Counted from the first letter of the stretch, positions 43,061 through 53,746 are shown. The stretch is DNA of 64,000 nt from Pseudarthrobacter oxydans (GCF_013314975.1 NZ_JABTYH010000009.1:1-64000); one strand, 5' to 3'. Notes: generated by a model not told the origin, from the letters alone. Numbers and translations: made by a program.

Positions 43061-44779
43061 ATGTACCTGCTGCTCGCCGCCCACCCCCACGGCGCGGCCC
43101 TGCAGGAACTCACGCAGGCCGGACAGCCAGTGCACGCCACGCCCGAACCCCGGCTGGTCAGCACCGGCGATCTTCCCGCCGTCGTACGTCACTTCGAAAG
43201 TCTCCGGCCAGGCGGGCAGCCGCCCCGCTGGATCTGGCACCGCACCCAGGACTGGTACCCGGCCCTGCTGGCGTCCGGCGTCGAACTGGAGCGGTGCTAC
43301 GACCTCAGCCTTTGCGGCAACATCCTGGCGTTCTCCCGCTTTACCGAGCACACGGACTACGCCAGGAACACGGAACGCATGGTGGTTGAGGATCCTCTCC
43401 AGCCTCCCCGGTCGCTGCAGCCGCCGCCTCCCCCGGCAGACCAGGGCGCCCTGTTCGATGCTCCCGGGATCCGGCCGGAAACGCACCGCAGCCCTGAAGA
43501 GCTTCGTGCTGAATACGCTGCCCAGCAGGTGGCGCTGGCCGCGGTCAGCCCGGAGGATAACCGGCGGAACCGGCTTCAGCTGCTGCTGGCGGCCGAGTCC
43601 GCAGGGGCCATGATCGCCGCCGAGATGCAGCACGCCGGCGTCCCCTGGCGCGAAGACCTCCACGGGCAGATCCTCGCCGACCACCTCGGCCCCCGGCCTC
43701 CCCTGGGCCAGCGCCCGGCCAGGCTTGAGGCGCTGAACCAGGAGCTGCGCGGACTCCTGAACGCGCCCACGCTGAATCCCGACTCCCCGCAGGACCTCAT
43801 GCGGGCCCTGCACCGCAACGGGATAGAGGTGAAAAGCACCAGGAAGTGGGAGCTGAGGGAATCCACCCACCCCGCCATCGAGCCGTTGCTCGCCTACAAA
43901 CAGCTTTCCCGCCTGCATGCAGCGAACGGCTGGGCCTGGCTGGACGCCTGGGTGGACGGTGGACGGTTCCGGCCCGAGTACGTGGTGGGTGGCGTGGTGT
44001 CCGGCCGCTGGGCGTCGCGCGGCGGCGGCGCCCTTCAAATTCCGCGCCAGATCCGCGGCGCAGTCCATGCCGATCCGGGCTATAAGCTCATCGTCGCGGA
44101 TGCCTCCCAGCTGGAACCGCGCGTCCTGGTGGCCCTCGCCCGTGACCCTTCCATGGCGGAAGCCGCCCGGAACCAGGACCTCTACGCGGGCATCGCCGCC
44201 AAAGGATTCGGCGGGGACCGGGCAAAAGCGAAGATGGCATTACTGGGGGCCATGTACGGCGCCACTTCCGGCGAGGCCGGCCGCCTCATGCCGCAGCTCG
44301 CAAGAACTTTTCCCCGGGCAGTGGACTTTGTTGAGCAGGCGGCCCGCACCGGCGAGGCCGGCGGGACAGTTACCACCCGACTGGGACGGAGCAGCCCGCC
44401 GCCGTCGGAGCGGTGGTTCCAGAGCCAGCGGTCCGCTTCTGCCGAGGAACAGCGCCGGGCAGAATCAATCGCCCGTTCGCGTGGACGCTTCACCCGCAAT
44501 TTTGTTGTGCAGGGTTCGGCTGCGGACTGGGCGGCGTGCTGGCTGGCGGAATTACGACGGCGGCTGCGCACCCTCCGGACCGACGGCCACGTCAGCGCCG
44601 AACTCGTCTTCTTCCTGCATGACGAGGTGATGGTTCATGCGCCGGCGGACGCGGTGGACGCCTGCATCACCGCCATTGAAGAGGCGGCCAGCGCTGCCAA
44701 GGAACTGCTGTTCGGGCCCATCCCGGTGGAGTTTCCCGTCAGTGTGGCCGTTGTTGATTCCTACGACAACGCCAAATAG
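43061..44779 (+). CDS. PolA-like DNA polymerase (family A) with degenerate exonuclease lobe
   Basis: 572 aa from the ATG at 43061. The C-terminal half is a family A polymerase: motif A VADASQLEPRVLV (catalytic Asp, DYSQIELR type), motif B KAKMALLGAMYGATSGEAGR and motif C HDEVM. The N-terminal third looks like a reduced 3'-5' exonuclease lobe lacking an obvious DxE triad. It is shorter than PolA (about 880 aa) and has no 5' nuclease, so it is an extra polymerase, likely in repair. Divergent from the tad operon. Confidence 0.87.
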   Translation: MYLLLAAHPHGAALQELTQAGQPVHATPEPRLVSTGDLPAVVRHFESLRPGGQPPRWIWHRTQDWYPALLASGVELERCYDLSLCGNILAFSRFTEHTDYARNTERMVVEDPLQPPRSLQPPPPPADQGALFDAPGIRPETHRSPEELRAEYAAQQVALAAVSPEDNRRNRLQLLLAAESAGAMIAAEMQHAGVPWREDLHGQILADHLGPRPPLGQRPARLEALNQELRGLLNAPTLNPDSPQDLMRALHRNGIEVKSTRKWELRESTHPAIEPLLAYKQLSRLHAANGWAWLDAWVDGGRFRPEYVVGGVVSGRWASRGGGALQIPRQIRGAVHADPGYKLIVADASQLEPRVLVALARDPSMAEAARNQDLYAGIAAKGFGGDRAKAKMALLGAMYGATSGEAGRLMPQLARTFPRAVDFVEQAARTGEAGGTVTTRLGRSSPPPSERWFQSQRSASAEEQRRAESIARSRGRFTRNFVVQGSAADWAACWLAELRRRLRTLRTDGHVSAELVFFLHDEVMVHAPADAVDACITAIEEAASAAKELLFGPIPVEFPVSVAVVDSYDNAK

Positions 44780-44939
44780 GTCCGCGGGCCCCTGCGCCGC
44801 GGGGAGCTCACGACCCCCAAAGTAACCTACCCGGGAGTAGCTCGCCAGAGGCTTGTGGCGCGGGCTATGGTCGACGTGGCGACTGAGGCAGATCGGTCAA
44901 AAGCTGATGCAACGACGCATTCCAGGGGAGGTCCGGCAT

Positions 44940-45131
44940 ATGGCGGGCAGGTTTGAAATTCATCGAGTAGGCGAGGAGTCCTACCGGCTGCGGCTCACCG
45001 ACGCAGAGGGCAACACGGTTGCCGTCTCACCCAAGTTCAAGTCCCTCAACACAGTGCTTGAGGGCGTCAATGCGGTCCGGGAGAACGCGGCCACGGGTAT
45101 TGTGGTTGATCTCCGCCAGCAGCAGGCCTGA
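44940..45131 (+). CDS. YegP-like DUF1508 protein
   Basis: 63 aa from the ATG at 44940, eight bases after AGGGGAGG. One DUF1508 repeat: GRFEIHRVGEESYRLRLTDA, then EGNTVAVS..FKS and VREN near the end. YegP proteins usually have one or two such repeats; function unknown. Earlier in-frame starts at 44853 have weaker sites. It ends 3 bp from the convergent NUDIX gene. Confidence 0.85.
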   Translation: MAGRFEIHRVGEESYRLRLTDAEGNTVAVSPKFKSLNTVLEGVNAVRENAATGIVVDLRQQQA

Positions 45132-45134
45132 GGG

Positions 45135-45812
45135 CTAGGCGCCCATCCGGTGGAGCCGGCTCCGGTCCCACGGAACGGCCCAGCCCAGCTGTTCAAACAA
45201 CCCGTTCAGGACAATTCCGGTAAAACCCCACACCACCACACCGTTCACCGTGAAGGCCGGGCTGTCGAAGCTGCGCCCGGCACGGTGGACGGTTGCCATC
45301 ACGCGGTTGTCCGGGTCCAGCAGGTCACGGACCGGTACCCGGAACACCTGCGCCGATTCGGCGTAGTCCACCACACGGACAGGTGACGGGGAGCGCCACC
45401 AGCCCAGCACCGGCGTCACCAGGAAGTTGCTGTGGGCGAGCCCCAGCTCCTGCAGGGTGCCAAGGACCTCCACACCGCCTGAGTCGAGGCCGGTTTCCTC
45501 TTCGGCCTCGCGCAAAGCTGCCTGAACCGGCGTTTCCCGGGCGTCAATGGCGCCGCCCGGGAACGCCACCTGCCCCGGGTGCGAACCCAGGGTGTGGGCG
45601 CGCTCCAGCAGGAGGACGTCTAGATCGGCCGGTGCCAGAGGCTTGCCCGAGACAGCCGGAACGTCATCGAGGGCGCCAAAAAGCATCAGCACCGCCGCCC
45701 TCCTGGCCTGTTCGGCATCCACCGTCAGGGCCGCCCAGAGGGCATCCGGCGCGGCAGCGTCTCCGGACTCAGCCCGGCGTGCCAGTTGCAGCAGGTCCTC
45801 GCGCGCGCTCAC
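45135..45812 (-). CDS. NUDIX hydrolase, CoA pyrophosphatase type
   Basis: 225 aa from a GTG at 45812 that overlaps the nth stop (GTGA). The NUDIX box [20 protein letters not shown] continues with ETGL, giving the metal-binding REAEEE. Upstream [21 protein letters not shown] is the signature of the CoA-diphosphatase subgroup (NudL/NUDT7), which splits CoA derivatives to 4'-phosphopantetheine and 3',5'-ADP. Last gene of a three-gene operon. Confidence 0.88.
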   Translation of the reverse strand: MSAREDLLQLARRAESGDAAAPDALWAALTVDAEQARRAAVLMLFGALDDVPAVSGKPLAPADLDVLLLERAHTLGSHPGQVAFPGGAIDARETPVQAALREAEEETGLDSGGVEVLGTLQELGLAHSNFLVTPVLGWWRSPSPVRVVDYAESAQVFRVPVRDLLDPDNRVMATVHRAGRSFDSPAFTVNGVVVWGFTGIVLNGLFEQLGWAVPWDRSRLHRMGA

Positions 45813-46666
45813 GGTGTCCTCTGCTGGGAGGCCATCCGGATCTCGGCGGCCCTGTGGGTCTCGGCCAGCAACTGATCCAGCAGCGCCTCGCTGCCGGGCG
45901 CGAGCTCGTACTTCAGGAGCTTGGCTGCCTTCGCGGGGTCTGTTTCGCCCAGCCCGAAACTGGGGCACCAGGTGGCCACGGGGCAGGCCCCGCACGCGGG
46001 CTTCCGCGCGTGGCACACCCGCCTCCCGTGGAAGATCACCCGGTGGGACAGCATGGTCCAGTCCTTGCGGTCGAACAGTTCGGCCACGTCCTGCTCGATC
46101 CGGACGGGGTCATCAGACTGCGTCCAGCCGAAGCGGTTGGCCAGCCGGGCGAAGTGGGTGTCCACGGAGATGCCGGGAATGCCGAAGCCGTTGCCGAGCA
46201 CCACGTTGGCCGTTTTGCGTCCCACGCCGGGCAGCGTGACCAGGTCCTCCAGCCGGCCCGGGACCACCCCGTTGTAGTCGTCCACCAGGCGGGTGCACAG
46301 GGCAATGACGTTCCTGGACTTGGCCCGGAAGAACCCGGTGGGTTTCAGGATCACCTCAAGGTCCGCGGGATCCGCCTCGGCCAGGGACCGCGCGTCCGGG
46401 TAGCGGTCGAACAACACCCTGGTGACCTGGTTGACCGTGACGTCCGTGGTCTGGGCGGAAAGGACCGTGGCCACGAGCAGTTCGAACGGGTTGCGGAAAT
46501 CAAGCTCCGCGTGGGCGTAAGGGTATTTCTCCGCCAGCGCCCTGTTGATCCGCCGTGCCCGCCTTTTCAGTGCCAGCACGGACTCGGAGGACACCACCGG
46601 CATGCCGGCTGCCTGGCCGGCGGATGCCTTGGCTCCGCCGGCCCCGGGTGCCCTGCCCTCCCCCAT
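45809..46666 (-). CDS. nth: Endonuclease III
   Basis: 285 aa including a 25-residue N-terminal extension; the ATG at 46603 may be the real start. A DNA glycosylase/AP lyase for oxidised pyrimidines. The HhH motif LPGVGRKTA supplies the nucleophile Lys151, and VDTHFAR the catalytic Asp169. The [4Fe-4S] ligands Cys218-X6-Cys225-X2-Cys228-X5-Cys234 are intact. It lies 5 bp after the membrane-protein gene. Confidence 0.94.
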   Translation of the reverse strand: MGEGRAPGAGGAKASAGQAAGMPVVSSESVLALKRRARRINRALAEKYPYAHAELDFRNPFELLVATVLSAQTTDVTVNQVTRVLFDRYPDARSLAEADPADLEVILKPTGFFRAKSRNVIALCTRLVDDYNGVVPGRLEDLVTLPGVGRKTANVVLGNGFGIPGISVDTHFARLANRFGWTQSDDPVRIEQDVAELFDRKDWTMLSHRVIFHGRRVCHARKPACGACPVATWCPSFGLGETDPAKAAKLLKYELAPGSEALLDQLLAETHRAAEIRMASQQRTP

Positions 46667-46671
46667 GGACG

Positions 46672-48084
46672 TCAGCCGCGCTCGATGTTGCTGAGGTCCC
46701 GCAGGACACCCAGCCGGCCGTCAGTGTGCTGGACCAGGAATTCGTGGCCGCGGTCCTCAAGCGCCAGGACCCAGCCGCCGGGTTCGATAACGAACGCCGG
46801 AGCGCCCGTGCGCGGGTCATAGGCGGTGCGGTGCTGCGCAACCGCAAACCAGAATGCCTCGTGAATGGGCTGTTCTTCCGATTCATCCGGACGGGTGGAG
46901 GGGTCCACCGTGGCGCCGATCGGCTCCTCGGTACGGACCTGCTGGTGCACTGCGGTGGCAGGCGTGGGCTCCCAGCCGCTCCGCGCACCCTGCGCGGAGG
47001 AGGAGCTGCCGTGGCCGGACGGCGTGGCCGGGTGCGTGCCGCCGTCGTGGTTTGCTGAGGCTTCGTGATGCTCTGCGGCAGCGGCTGAGCCGGCGCCGGC
47101 AGCTGCCGGTACATCCCCCAGCCGGGTTTCCTCTGCGGCGGGCGTTGAGGAGGGGCGTACGACGTCGGCCGCCTGGGTTGCGGGGCCCGGGTCGCCGGCG
47201 GGAGTCCAATCGGATACCTCGGGAGCGGTGGAGACGGGCGCAGCAGCGGTGGGGACGGCTGCCGTGGCAGGGGCGTGGGACGCCGCGGCCTGTCCGCCGG
47301 GACGCGGAGACGCCTGCTGCGCCGCCGGGCCCTGGTGCCCCGCTGGTGCCGGCTGTTCAGCTGATCCGGGCTTCACCGCCGAGGATCCTGCGCCTGCGCC
47401 GCCAAACAGCCCCCCGCCGGAAAGGATCTTCGAGCCGGGCCTGGAGTCTTTCGACCCCGGGGCGGCTTCTTCCTTCGGCTTCTTGGGGGCGCGGGGTTTC
47501 CGGGTGGGAACAGCGGCCTCACGGGCCACCACGTGGGCGGGCACTTCGGCCCGGTCCTGGAAGTCACTGGAGAGATACGGCAGGAAACGGCCCAGCACTG
47601 TTGCCGCGAAGAGGACCAGGGAGCCGATCAGGCCCACCAGGAGGCTGGGTACGTAGGCGCCGGCCACGGAGACAAAGAAGAAGGCCACGGCAAAGGACGC
47701 AACCACTGAGGCGAACTGGTCGATGGACAGGGAGCCGATCCGGATCTTCGTGGCCGGGGACAGCCTGCGGGCCGCAAAGAGCGCGCTGACGATCAGGGGC
47801 AGGACGATGCCCAGCCCCAGGAAGAACAGGTTGTTGAGGTTCCACAGGTTGTACCGGGCGCCGAAGATCGGCAGCAGGGAGGCGACAAAAAGGATCAGCG
47901 TGCCGCCGAAGACAGTCATGTCCCGGATGGTGAAAGGACCCAGCACTGCCTCGTTGGAGGCCTTACCTGCGGCGGGGGCCTTGCCCGCGGCGGCCTGGGA
48001 GCCTGGCCCTTCAGCGGTTCCGGCACCGTGGCCGGACCCTGCCGTCTCGGGGCCGGTCTTCTGGCCGAAGCTTTGCTGGTTCAT
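46672..48084 (-). CDS. Membrane protein with long disordered linker and C-terminal domain
   Basis: 470 aa from the ATG at 48084, six bases after AAGGAG. Residues about 1-40 are Gly/Ala/Gln rich; about 45-160 contain four hydrophobic helices ([20 protein letters not shown] first); about 160-395 are Ala/Pro/Gly-rich and probably disordered; the last 70 residues form a small folded region ([20 protein letters not shown], then [15 protein letters not shown]). Such Ala/Pro-rich linkers occur in actinobacterial cell-envelope proteins. I do not recognise a family. Operon with nth. Confidence 0.75.
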   Translation of the reverse strand: MNQQSFGQKTGPETAGSGHGAGTAEGPGSQAAAGKAPAAGKASNEAVLGPFTIRDMTVFGGTLILFVASLLPIFGARYNLWNLNNLFFLGLGIVLPLIVSALFAARRLSPATKIRIGSLSIDQFASVVASFAVAFFFVSVAGAYVPSLLVGLIGSLVLFAATVLGRFLPYLSSDFQDRAEVPAHVVAREAAVPTRKPRAPKKPKEEAAPGSKDSRPGSKILSGGGLFGGAGAGSSAVKPGSAEQPAPAGHQGPAAQQASPRPGGQAAASHAPATAAVPTAAAPVSTAPEVSDWTPAGDPGPATQAADVVRPSSTPAAEETRLGDVPAAAGAGSAAAAEHHEASANHDGGTHPATPSGHGSSSSAQGARSGWEPTPATAVHQQVRTEEPIGATVDPSTRPDESEEQPIHEAFWFAVAQHRTAYDPRTGAPAFVIEPGGWVLALEDRGHEFLVQHTDGRLGVLRDLSNIERG

Positions 48085-48330
48085 TCTGCTCTCCTTAGCG
48101 TGGCGGCACCGGGACCTGTGTGGTCCCGACATCGTGCCGTCTTGACGGCGGTTCCTTCGTGGCCAGGCCCTTGTGGTGCCTGGCCAGAACGGTCCGCAGT
48201 GAAGTCACAATTCCATCCCAGCCTAGTCAAGGGCCAGGCCGATCACTAGCTGACCACGCACCGCGGGGGTGGCGGGAAGCTGCCCCGGAAAACCATTCAC
48301 CGCTTAATAAATGCCGTTCACGGGCTGCGG

Positions 48331-48346
48331 TGTGACACCGCACACA
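48331..48346. promoter_or_regulatory. Crp/GlxR-like site upstream of acs
   Basis: TGTGACACCGCACACA agrees with the TGTGA-N6-TCACA Crp consensus at 9 of the 10 defined positions. It lies 150 bp before the acs ATG. A Crp homolog is encoded at 61562, and cAMP-Crp control of acs is known in other bacteria. Confidence 0.6.
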
Positions 48347-48495
48347 TCGCCGCCAGCCAAAGCATTAGTCTTGATTCCGGAACAGCTCTTTGCGGAATGT
48401 CCGTGACCAGCCGGTGCCCGACGTCGTGCAGGCGGCGGAGCCCGGCCGGCGGCGGACATCCCGCCCAGCAAAGATCGATGAATGATGAGGTTCAC

Positions 48496-50532
48496 ATGTC
48501 CCAGGACACTACAAGCGCCGTCGTAGACGCTTCCGCAAGCACAGGGCAGCCGGGGTCAGCCCAGGGAGCCGGGCAGGGCGATGCCTTTGAAAACCTGCTT
48601 CATGAGACCCGCAGGTTTGCGCCCTCCCCCGAGTTCGCTGCTGACGCTGTCGTCACCGCCGCGGAGTATGAGGACGCCAATGCAGACCGTCCCGCGTTCT
48701 GGGCGAAGAAGGCGCGTGAGCTGCTGACCTGGAACAAGGACTTTGACCAGGCGCTTGACTGGTCCAACCCTCCCTTTGCCAAATGGTTCGTCGGCGGAGA
48801 GGTCAACGCCGCGTACAACGCGTTGGACCGTCACGTGGAGAATGGCCTCGGCGACCGGGTGGCCATCCACTTCGAGGGCGAGCCCGGGGACACCCGCACC
48901 TACACCTATGCCCAGCTCACCGAGGAAGTGAAGAAGGCCGCGAACGCTTTCGAGTCCCTCGGCGTGGCCAAGGGTGACCGGGTGGCCGTCTACCTGCCGA
49001 TGATCCCCGAGGCCGTCATCACCCTGCTGGCCTGCGCCCGGATCGGTGCGGTGCACTCCGTGGTGTTCGGCGGGTTCTCCGCCGAAGCCCTGCGGTCCAG
49101 GATCGATGACGCCGAGGCCAAGCTCGTAGTCACCGCCGACGGCACCTACCGCCGCGGCAAGCCCAGCGCCCTGAAAACCGCCGTGGACGACGCACTCTCC
49201 CACGTGGGCGACGGCAGCGGCCACACAGTCCAGAACGTCGTGGTGGTTAAGCGCAACGGCCAGCACGTTGACTGGCACGAGGGCCGGGACCACTGGTGGG
49301 ACGACACCGTCGGGCAGGCATCCACCGAGCACACCGCCGTGGGCCACGATTCCGAGCACCCGCTGTTCATCCTCTACACCTCCGGCACCACCGGAAAGCC
49401 CAAGGGCATCCTGCACACCACCGGCGGGTACCTCACCCAGACCGCCTACACGCACAGGGCGGTGTTCGACCTGCATCCGGAAACGGACGTGTACTGGTGC
49501 ACGGCCGACGTCGGCTGGGTCACCGGCCATTCCTACGTCGCCTACGCGCCGCTCATCAACGGCGCCACCCAGGTGATGTACGAGGGCACCCCGGACTCCC
49601 CGCACCAGGGCCGCTGGTGGGAGATCATCGAGAAGTACAAGGTTTCCATCCTCTACACCGCCCCCACCGCGATCCGGACGTTCATGAAGTGGGGCAGGGA
49701 GATCCCGGACAAGTACGATCTGTCCTCCCTCCGGGTCCTTGGCTCGGTGGGCGAATCCATCAACCCAGAGGCCTGGATGTGGTACCGGAAGGTCATCGGC
49801 GGGGACAAGACCCCCATCGTGGACACCTGGTGGCAGACCGAGACCGGCGCCCAGATGATCGCCCCGCTCCCCGGGGTTACCGCCACCAAGCCCGGCTCCG
49901 CCCAGGTCCCGCTGCCCGGCATTGCGGTGGACGTGGTGGACGAAATGGGCGAATCCGTGCCCAACGGCCACGGCGGCTTCCTGGTGATCCGGGAGCCATG
50001 GCCGGCCATGCTCCGCGGCATCTGGGGCGATCCCGAACGCTTTAAGGACACCTACTGGTCCCGGTTCGAGACCATGTATTTCGCCGGGGACGGCGCCAAG
50101 AAGGACGAGGACGGGGACATCTGGCTCCTGGGCCGGGTGGATGACGTCATGAACGTCTCCGGGCACCGGCTCTCCACCACCGAAATCGAGTCGGCGCTGG
50201 TGTCCCACCCCGCCGTGGCCGAGGCCGCCGTCGTGGGTGCAGCTGACGAGACCACCGGCCAGGCCGTCGTCGCGTTCGTCATCCTCCGCGGGGACGCCGT
50301 GGATTCCGGGGACGCCATCGTCCAGGAACTCCGGAACCACGTGGGCAAGGAGATCGGGCCCATTGCCAAGCCGAAGGCCATCCTGGTGGTCCCGGAACTG
50401 CCTAAGACCCGCTCCGGGAAGATCATGCGGCGCCTGCTCAAGGACGTCGCGGAAGGCCGGGACCCGGGAGACGCCACCACCCTCTCGGACCCGACCATCA
50501 TGCAGCAGATCGCAGCGTCCCTCCGGAAATAA
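48496..50532 (+). CDS. acsA: Acetyl-CoA synthetase
   Basis: 678 aa from the ATG at 48496, after GATGAGG; the longer frame from 48397 is not supported. It activates acetate to acetyl-CoA via acetyl-AMP. ANL-family motifs: [11 protein letters not shown] (P-loop), DTWWQTETG (adenine/acyl site), [13 protein letters not shown] (hinge) and RSGKIMRR with the acetylation-target Lys642. AcuC, encoded at 21.6 kb, is the kind of deacetylase that reactivates this lysine. A Crp-like site precedes the gene and a strong hairpin follows it. Confidence 0.95.
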   Translation: MSQDTTSAVVDASASTGQPGSAQGAGQGDAFENLLHETRRFAPSPEFAADAVVTAAEYEDANADRPAFWAKKARELLTWNKDFDQALDWSNPPFAKWFVGGEVNAAYNALDRHVENGLGDRVAIHFEGEPGDTRTYTYAQLTEEVKKAANAFESLGVAKGDRVAVYLPMIPEAVITLLACARIGAVHSVVFGGFSAEALRSRIDDAEAKLVVTADGTYRRGKPSALKTAVDDALSHVGDGSGHTVQNVVVVKRNGQHVDWHEGRDHWWDDTVGQASTEHTAVGHDSEHPLFILYTSGTTGKPKGILHTTGGYLTQTAYTHRAVFDLHPETDVYWCTADVGWVTGHSYVAYAPLINGATQVMYEGTPDSPHQGRWWEIIEKYKVSILYTAPTAIRTFMKWGREIPDKYDLSSLRVLGSVGESINPEAWMWYRKVIGGDKTPIVDTWWQTETGAQMIAPLPGVTATKPGSAQVPLPGIAVDVVDEMGESVPNGHGGFLVIREPWPAMLRGIWGDPERFKDTYWSRFETMYFAGDGAKKDEDGDIWLLGRVDDVMNVSGHRLSTTEIESALVSHPAVAEAAVVGAADETTGQAVVAFVILRGDAVDSGDAIVQELRNHVGKEIGPIAKPKAILVVPELPKTRSGKIMRRLLKDVAEGRDPGDATTLSDPTIMQQIAASLRK

Positions 50533-50548
50533 GGCGGAAGGGGACTTT

Positions 50549-50589
50549 ACGACGGCGGCGCCTGGCTCACAGCCGGGCGCCGCCGTCGT
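50549..50589 (+). terminator. Terminator hairpin after acs
   Basis: ACGACGGCGGCGCC (50549-50562) pairs perfectly with 50576-50589 over 14 bp around a 13-nt loop, beginning 16 bp after the acs stop. No marked T-run follows. Confidence 0.75.
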
Positions 50590-50635
50590 CGTATGCTGGG
50601 AGCAGACCCGCCCCCTGCCCTGAAGGATCGCCCTG

Positions 50636-51424
50636 ATGCTCGCCGTCGCCCGCCACCAGGCCATTTTGGACGCTCTCCAGCGGGAGCGGGTTGTCCGGGT
50701 GTCCGACCTGGCCCAGCAGCTGGGTGTGTCCCTGATGACGGTCCGCCGTGACATCGAGGTGCTGGAGGAGGGCGGCCGCCTGGAGCGCATCCACGGCGGC
50801 GCGAAAATCCCTGGCGACACGAGCACCCATGAGCCCGGATTCGACCTCAAGTCGACGCAGCTGACGGCGGAGAAACGCGCCATCGCGGTGGAGGCGGCCT
50901 CGCTGGTGCAGGAGGGCATGGCCGTGGGTCTCAGCGCCGGAACCACCACCTGGGCGCTGGGCAAGGAGCTGGTGAACGGCCCGCAGATCACGGTGGTCAC
51001 CAACTCGGTCCGCATCGCAGACCTGTTCCACCACGCGGCGTCGGCCGGTTCTGCCCGGTACGCCTCCACGGTGATCCTCATTGGCGGCGAGCGCACGCCC
51101 TCTGACGCCCTGGTGGGCCCCATCGCCACCGGAGCCCTGAAGCAGCTGCACCTGGACATGCTGTTCCTGGGCGTCCACGGGATGGATGCCGACGCCGGCT
51201 TCACCACTCCCAACCTGCTCGAAGCGGAAACGGACCGGGCCTTTGTGGCCGCGGCGCGCAAGACTGTGGTCCTCGCCGACCATACGAAGTGGGGGCTGCT
51301 GGGCATCAGTTCCATTGCGTCGCTGGACGAGGTGGACGAGGTCATCAGCGATTCCGGGCTGGGGGCCGAAGCGCAGCGCGTCCTCCAGGAACAGGTGGGC
51401 AGGCTGCGGCTCGCGGCCGTGTAG
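50636..51424 (+). CDS. DeoR/GlpR-family transcriptional regulator
   Basis: 262 aa. N-terminal helix-turn-helix (RVSDLAQQLGVSLMTVRRDI) followed by the VLEEGGRLERIHGGA wing typical of DeoR repressors. The C-terminal sugar-phosphate sensor has VGLSAGTTTWALGKEL and ADHTKWG. Such proteins respond to phosphorylated sugars. It lies between acs and the alpha-galactoside module and is convergent with the module's LacI gene; its target is not evident. Confidence 0.88.
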   Translation: MLAVARHQAILDALQRERVVRVSDLAQQLGVSLMTVRRDIEVLEEGGRLERIHGGAKIPGDTSTHEPGFDLKSTQLTAEKRAIAVEAASLVQEGMAVGLSAGTTTWALGKELVNGPQITVVTNSVRIADLFHHAASAGSARYASTVILIGGERTPSDALVGPIATGALKQLHLDMLFLGVHGMDADAGFTTPNLLEAETDRAFVAAARKTVVLADHTKWGLLGISSIASLDEVDEVISDSGLGAEAQRVLQEQVGRLRLAAV

Positions 51425-51433
51425 GAGCCCCTC

Positions 51434-52462
51434 CTAGGGGCAGCCGCAGGACTGTCGGACGTGCAGGGTGGTGGGGAAGATCCGGTGCCGGGGCTTCTCG
51501 CCGCGGCTGGCCCCCACCAGTGCGGCCACCGCTGCCTCCGCCATCGCGGCCACGGGCTGCTCCACCGTGGTCAGCGGAGGCCAGGAGTATTCAGACTCGG
51601 CAGAACCGTCAAAGGACGCCACGGCCATCTGGCCGGGGACGGACAGCCCGGCTTCATGGACCGCGCGGAGCAGCCCGATGGCCTGCATGTCCGAGGTGGC
51701 AAAGATGGCCGTGGGCCGGTTGACGGACGCCAGGAGGCGCTGCCCGGCGGTGTAGCCGCCGGGACGGGTGAAGGCGCTGTACACGATCGGCCCCTCGGGC
51801 AGGCCTGCCTCCTGCAGGGCCTCCCGCCAGCCGACTTCACGGCCGTCAGTGGCGCCGGAGACGTTGGTGCCCATGGCGAGGCCGATGTTGGTGTGGCCGT
51901 GCCCGATCAGGTGTTCCACGGCGATCCGGGCTCCGGCCGCGAGGTCCACGCCGATGCTGTTGAAACCGGGGGCGTCCCGTTCCTGGTTGAGCAGGACCGA
52001 GGGGATCTCAGCCGTTTCCAGGACTTCCAGGTCGGGTTCGAAAAGGACACTGGCCAGGAGCACGCCATCCACCTGCCTGGCGGCGAGGTTGCGGATGTTG
52101 CGCCGTTCCTTGGCAAGGTTTCCGTCAGAGTTGCCCAGCACCAGCGCGTATCCCAGGGCGGCGGCGGCATCCTCAACGGCGTGGGAGAACAGGGCGAAGA
52201 ACGGGTTGGAGATATCCGGGACCACGAGCCCCAGCGTCTCGCTGGAGCCCAGCTTGAGTGCCCGCGCCGCAGCATTGGGGCGGTAGCCCAGGACGCGGAT
52301 GGCATCCTGCACCTTGGCTTCGGTGGCGGGCGCCACCTTCTTGGGCCCGCCGTTGACAACGTAACTGACGACGGCGGTGCTGACGCCGGCGTATCTCGCC
52401 ACGTCCTTGCGCGTCACCGGGCCCCGCGAAGCCTGCACTGCCGGAGTAGTCATGCTGTCCAT
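51434..52462 (-). CDS. LacI-family regulator of alpha-galactoside module
   Basis: 342 aa if read from the ATG at 52462 (or 339 from 52453). HTH TRKDVARYAGVSTAVVSYVVN, then a sugar-binding effector domain (LGLVVPDISNPFFALF). It begins one base after the Gfo/Idh stop, so the two form one operon divergent from the transporter/GH36 genes. The 18-bp operator at 53824 with a central TCGT is the likely binding site. Different from the LacI protein at 17170. Confidence 0.9.
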   Translation of the reverse strand: MDSMTTPAVQASRGPVTRKDVARYAGVSTAVVSYVVNGGPKKVAPATEAKVQDAIRVLGYRPNAAARALKLGSSETLGLVVPDISNPFFALFSHAVEDAAAALGYALVLGNSDGNLAKERRNIRNLAARQVDGVLLASVLFEPDLEVLETAEIPSVLLNQERDAPGFNSIGVDLAAGARIAVEHLIGHGHTNIGLAMGTNVSGATDGREVGWREALQEAGLPEGPIVYSAFTRPGGYTAGQRLLASVNRPTAIFATSDMQAIGLLRAVHEAGLSVPGQMAVASFDGSAESEYSWPPLTTVEQPVAAMAEAAVAALVGASRGEKPRHRIFPTTLHVRQSCGCP

Positions 52463-52463
52463 G

Positions 52464-53669
52464 TTATGTACCGGTACCCGGTGCATCGCCAAAGTCACGG
52501 ATGGGAAGCCGCTCCCCGTTTTGCAGGGCCGACTGGTGTGCCACGATTCCCGGGAGCGTAAAGCGGGCAGCAAGCCAGGCGTTCACCGGAGGCAGGGTGC
52601 CGTTGTTGACCGCCGTCACGAAGTCGTCCACCAGGAAATGATGGCTGCCTTCGTGCCCGTTGGGCGCGCCCAGGAACTCCTCCGGCAGCCTCCCGGGATC
52701 ATGGACCGGAGCCAGGCCGGAGACAAAGGCGTCCCTCAGCTCTGGCGCAACGTTCGCAAGGGACGGGTCGTCGAGGGGGATGCTGGGCCGGGTTTCCATC
52801 TGCTCGGAGACGTCGTGGACGTTCTGCTTGTCCTGCCAGACAGACACCTTGGCGAGCTGTTCAAAGCTGGCCTCCGTTCCGAAGAACCGGAACCTGGACT
52901 CGCGGATATGTGAAGGGTAGCCCACCCGGCGCATCTCGTTGGTGCGCATCACGCCGCCGTCGTTCAGCTCGAAGAGGGCGGTGGCGTTGGAGAAGTCGTT
53001 CCCGAACATGCTGACATCCTTGTCAAAGACGCCGTCGTTGCGGTCATCCCTGACGCCCACGCAGCTGACGCTCACAGCATGGGCGGGGACGGCACCCAGC
53101 ACACCGCCCACGGCATGGGTGGGGTACAGCATGGGCGGGTAGCTGGCGGTTTCCTTCCACCGCTCCCCTCCGCTGTACTGGTAGGCCTCGTAGAAGCCCA
53201 GGTCCATGTCATGGACGTAGTCGCCTTCGGCGTAGAAGATGCGGCCGAACTTCCCGTCAGCGAGCTGCTTGCGGGCATAAACCGTGGCCGGGTTGTAGTA
53301 GCTGGTCTCACCCATCATGTACACCAGTCCGGTATCACGGACGGCCTGGATGATTGCTGCGATCTCTTCTTCCGAGACCGCCATGGGGACGGCCGAGTAG
53401 ACGTGCTTGCCGGCACGCAGGGCCTGCTCCACCAGGGGACCATGCGTCCAGCGCTGCGTGAAGATGGCCACGGCGTCCACGTCGGAGGCCAGGAGCGCGT
53501 CGAAGCTGTCCTTCACGCCCGCCAGGCCGTACCGGGCCACGGCCTCTGCCGCCCGTTCCGGAAGCTCGTCGGCCACATACACAGCGCTGACGCCGGGGTG
53601 GAGATTGAACAGGTGGGCGAACTGGCTGCCGAACTGGCCTGCTCCTACTACGCCGAGTGAAAACGTCAT
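52464..53669 (-). CDS. Gfo/Idh/MocA family oxidoreductase
   Basis: 401 aa from the ATG at 53669. The nucleotide motif GVVGAGQFGSQFAHLF is clear; the usual EKP tripeptide is replaced here by YSAVPMAVSEEE, so the catalytic lysine position is changed. The segment MGETSYYNPATVYARKQL follows. It probably acts on a galactose-containing compound imported by the divergent transporter, though reduced catalytic features leave other roles open. First gene of a two-gene operon with the LacI regulator. Confidence 0.82.
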   Translation of the reverse strand: MTFSLGVVGAGQFGSQFAHLFNLHPGVSAVYVADELPERAAEAVARYGLAGVKDSFDALLASDVDAVAIFTQRWTHGPLVEQALRAGKHVYSAVPMAVSEEEIAAIIQAVRDTGLVYMMGETSYYNPATVYARKQLADGKFGRIFYAEGDYVHDMDLGFYEAYQYSGGERWKETASYPPMLYPTHAVGGVLGAVPAHAVSVSCVGVRDDRNDGVFDKDVSMFGNDFSNATALFELNDGGVMRTNEMRRVGYPSHIRESRFRFFGTEASFEQLAKVSVWQDKQNVHDVSEQMETRPSIPLDDPSLANVAPELRDAFVSGLAPVHDPGRLPEEFLGAPNGHEGSHHFLVDDFVTAVNNGTLPPVNAWLAARFTLPGIVAHQSALQNGERLPIRDFGDAPGTGT

Positions 53670-53746
53670 TGTTTGCCTTCCGTGGGGGGGCTGGTTGGGG
53701 GTCGCCGGGCAAGCGCTGTCCTCCAGGAACTCCAGTGTTCCACCCG

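Noticed and set aside
48556..51345. 929-aa open frame on the minus strand opposite acs and deoR
   Set aside because: It is the shadow of two well-supported genes on the other strand; its protein is low-complexity Gly/His/Val-rich with no domain, a common effect of high GC.
52467..52478. Palindrome TGTACCGGTACC as a LacI autoregulatory operator
   Set aside because: It lies within the last codons of the Gfo/Idh gene, and the regulator starts one base after that stop, so transcription comes from further upstream. Probably coding coincidence.
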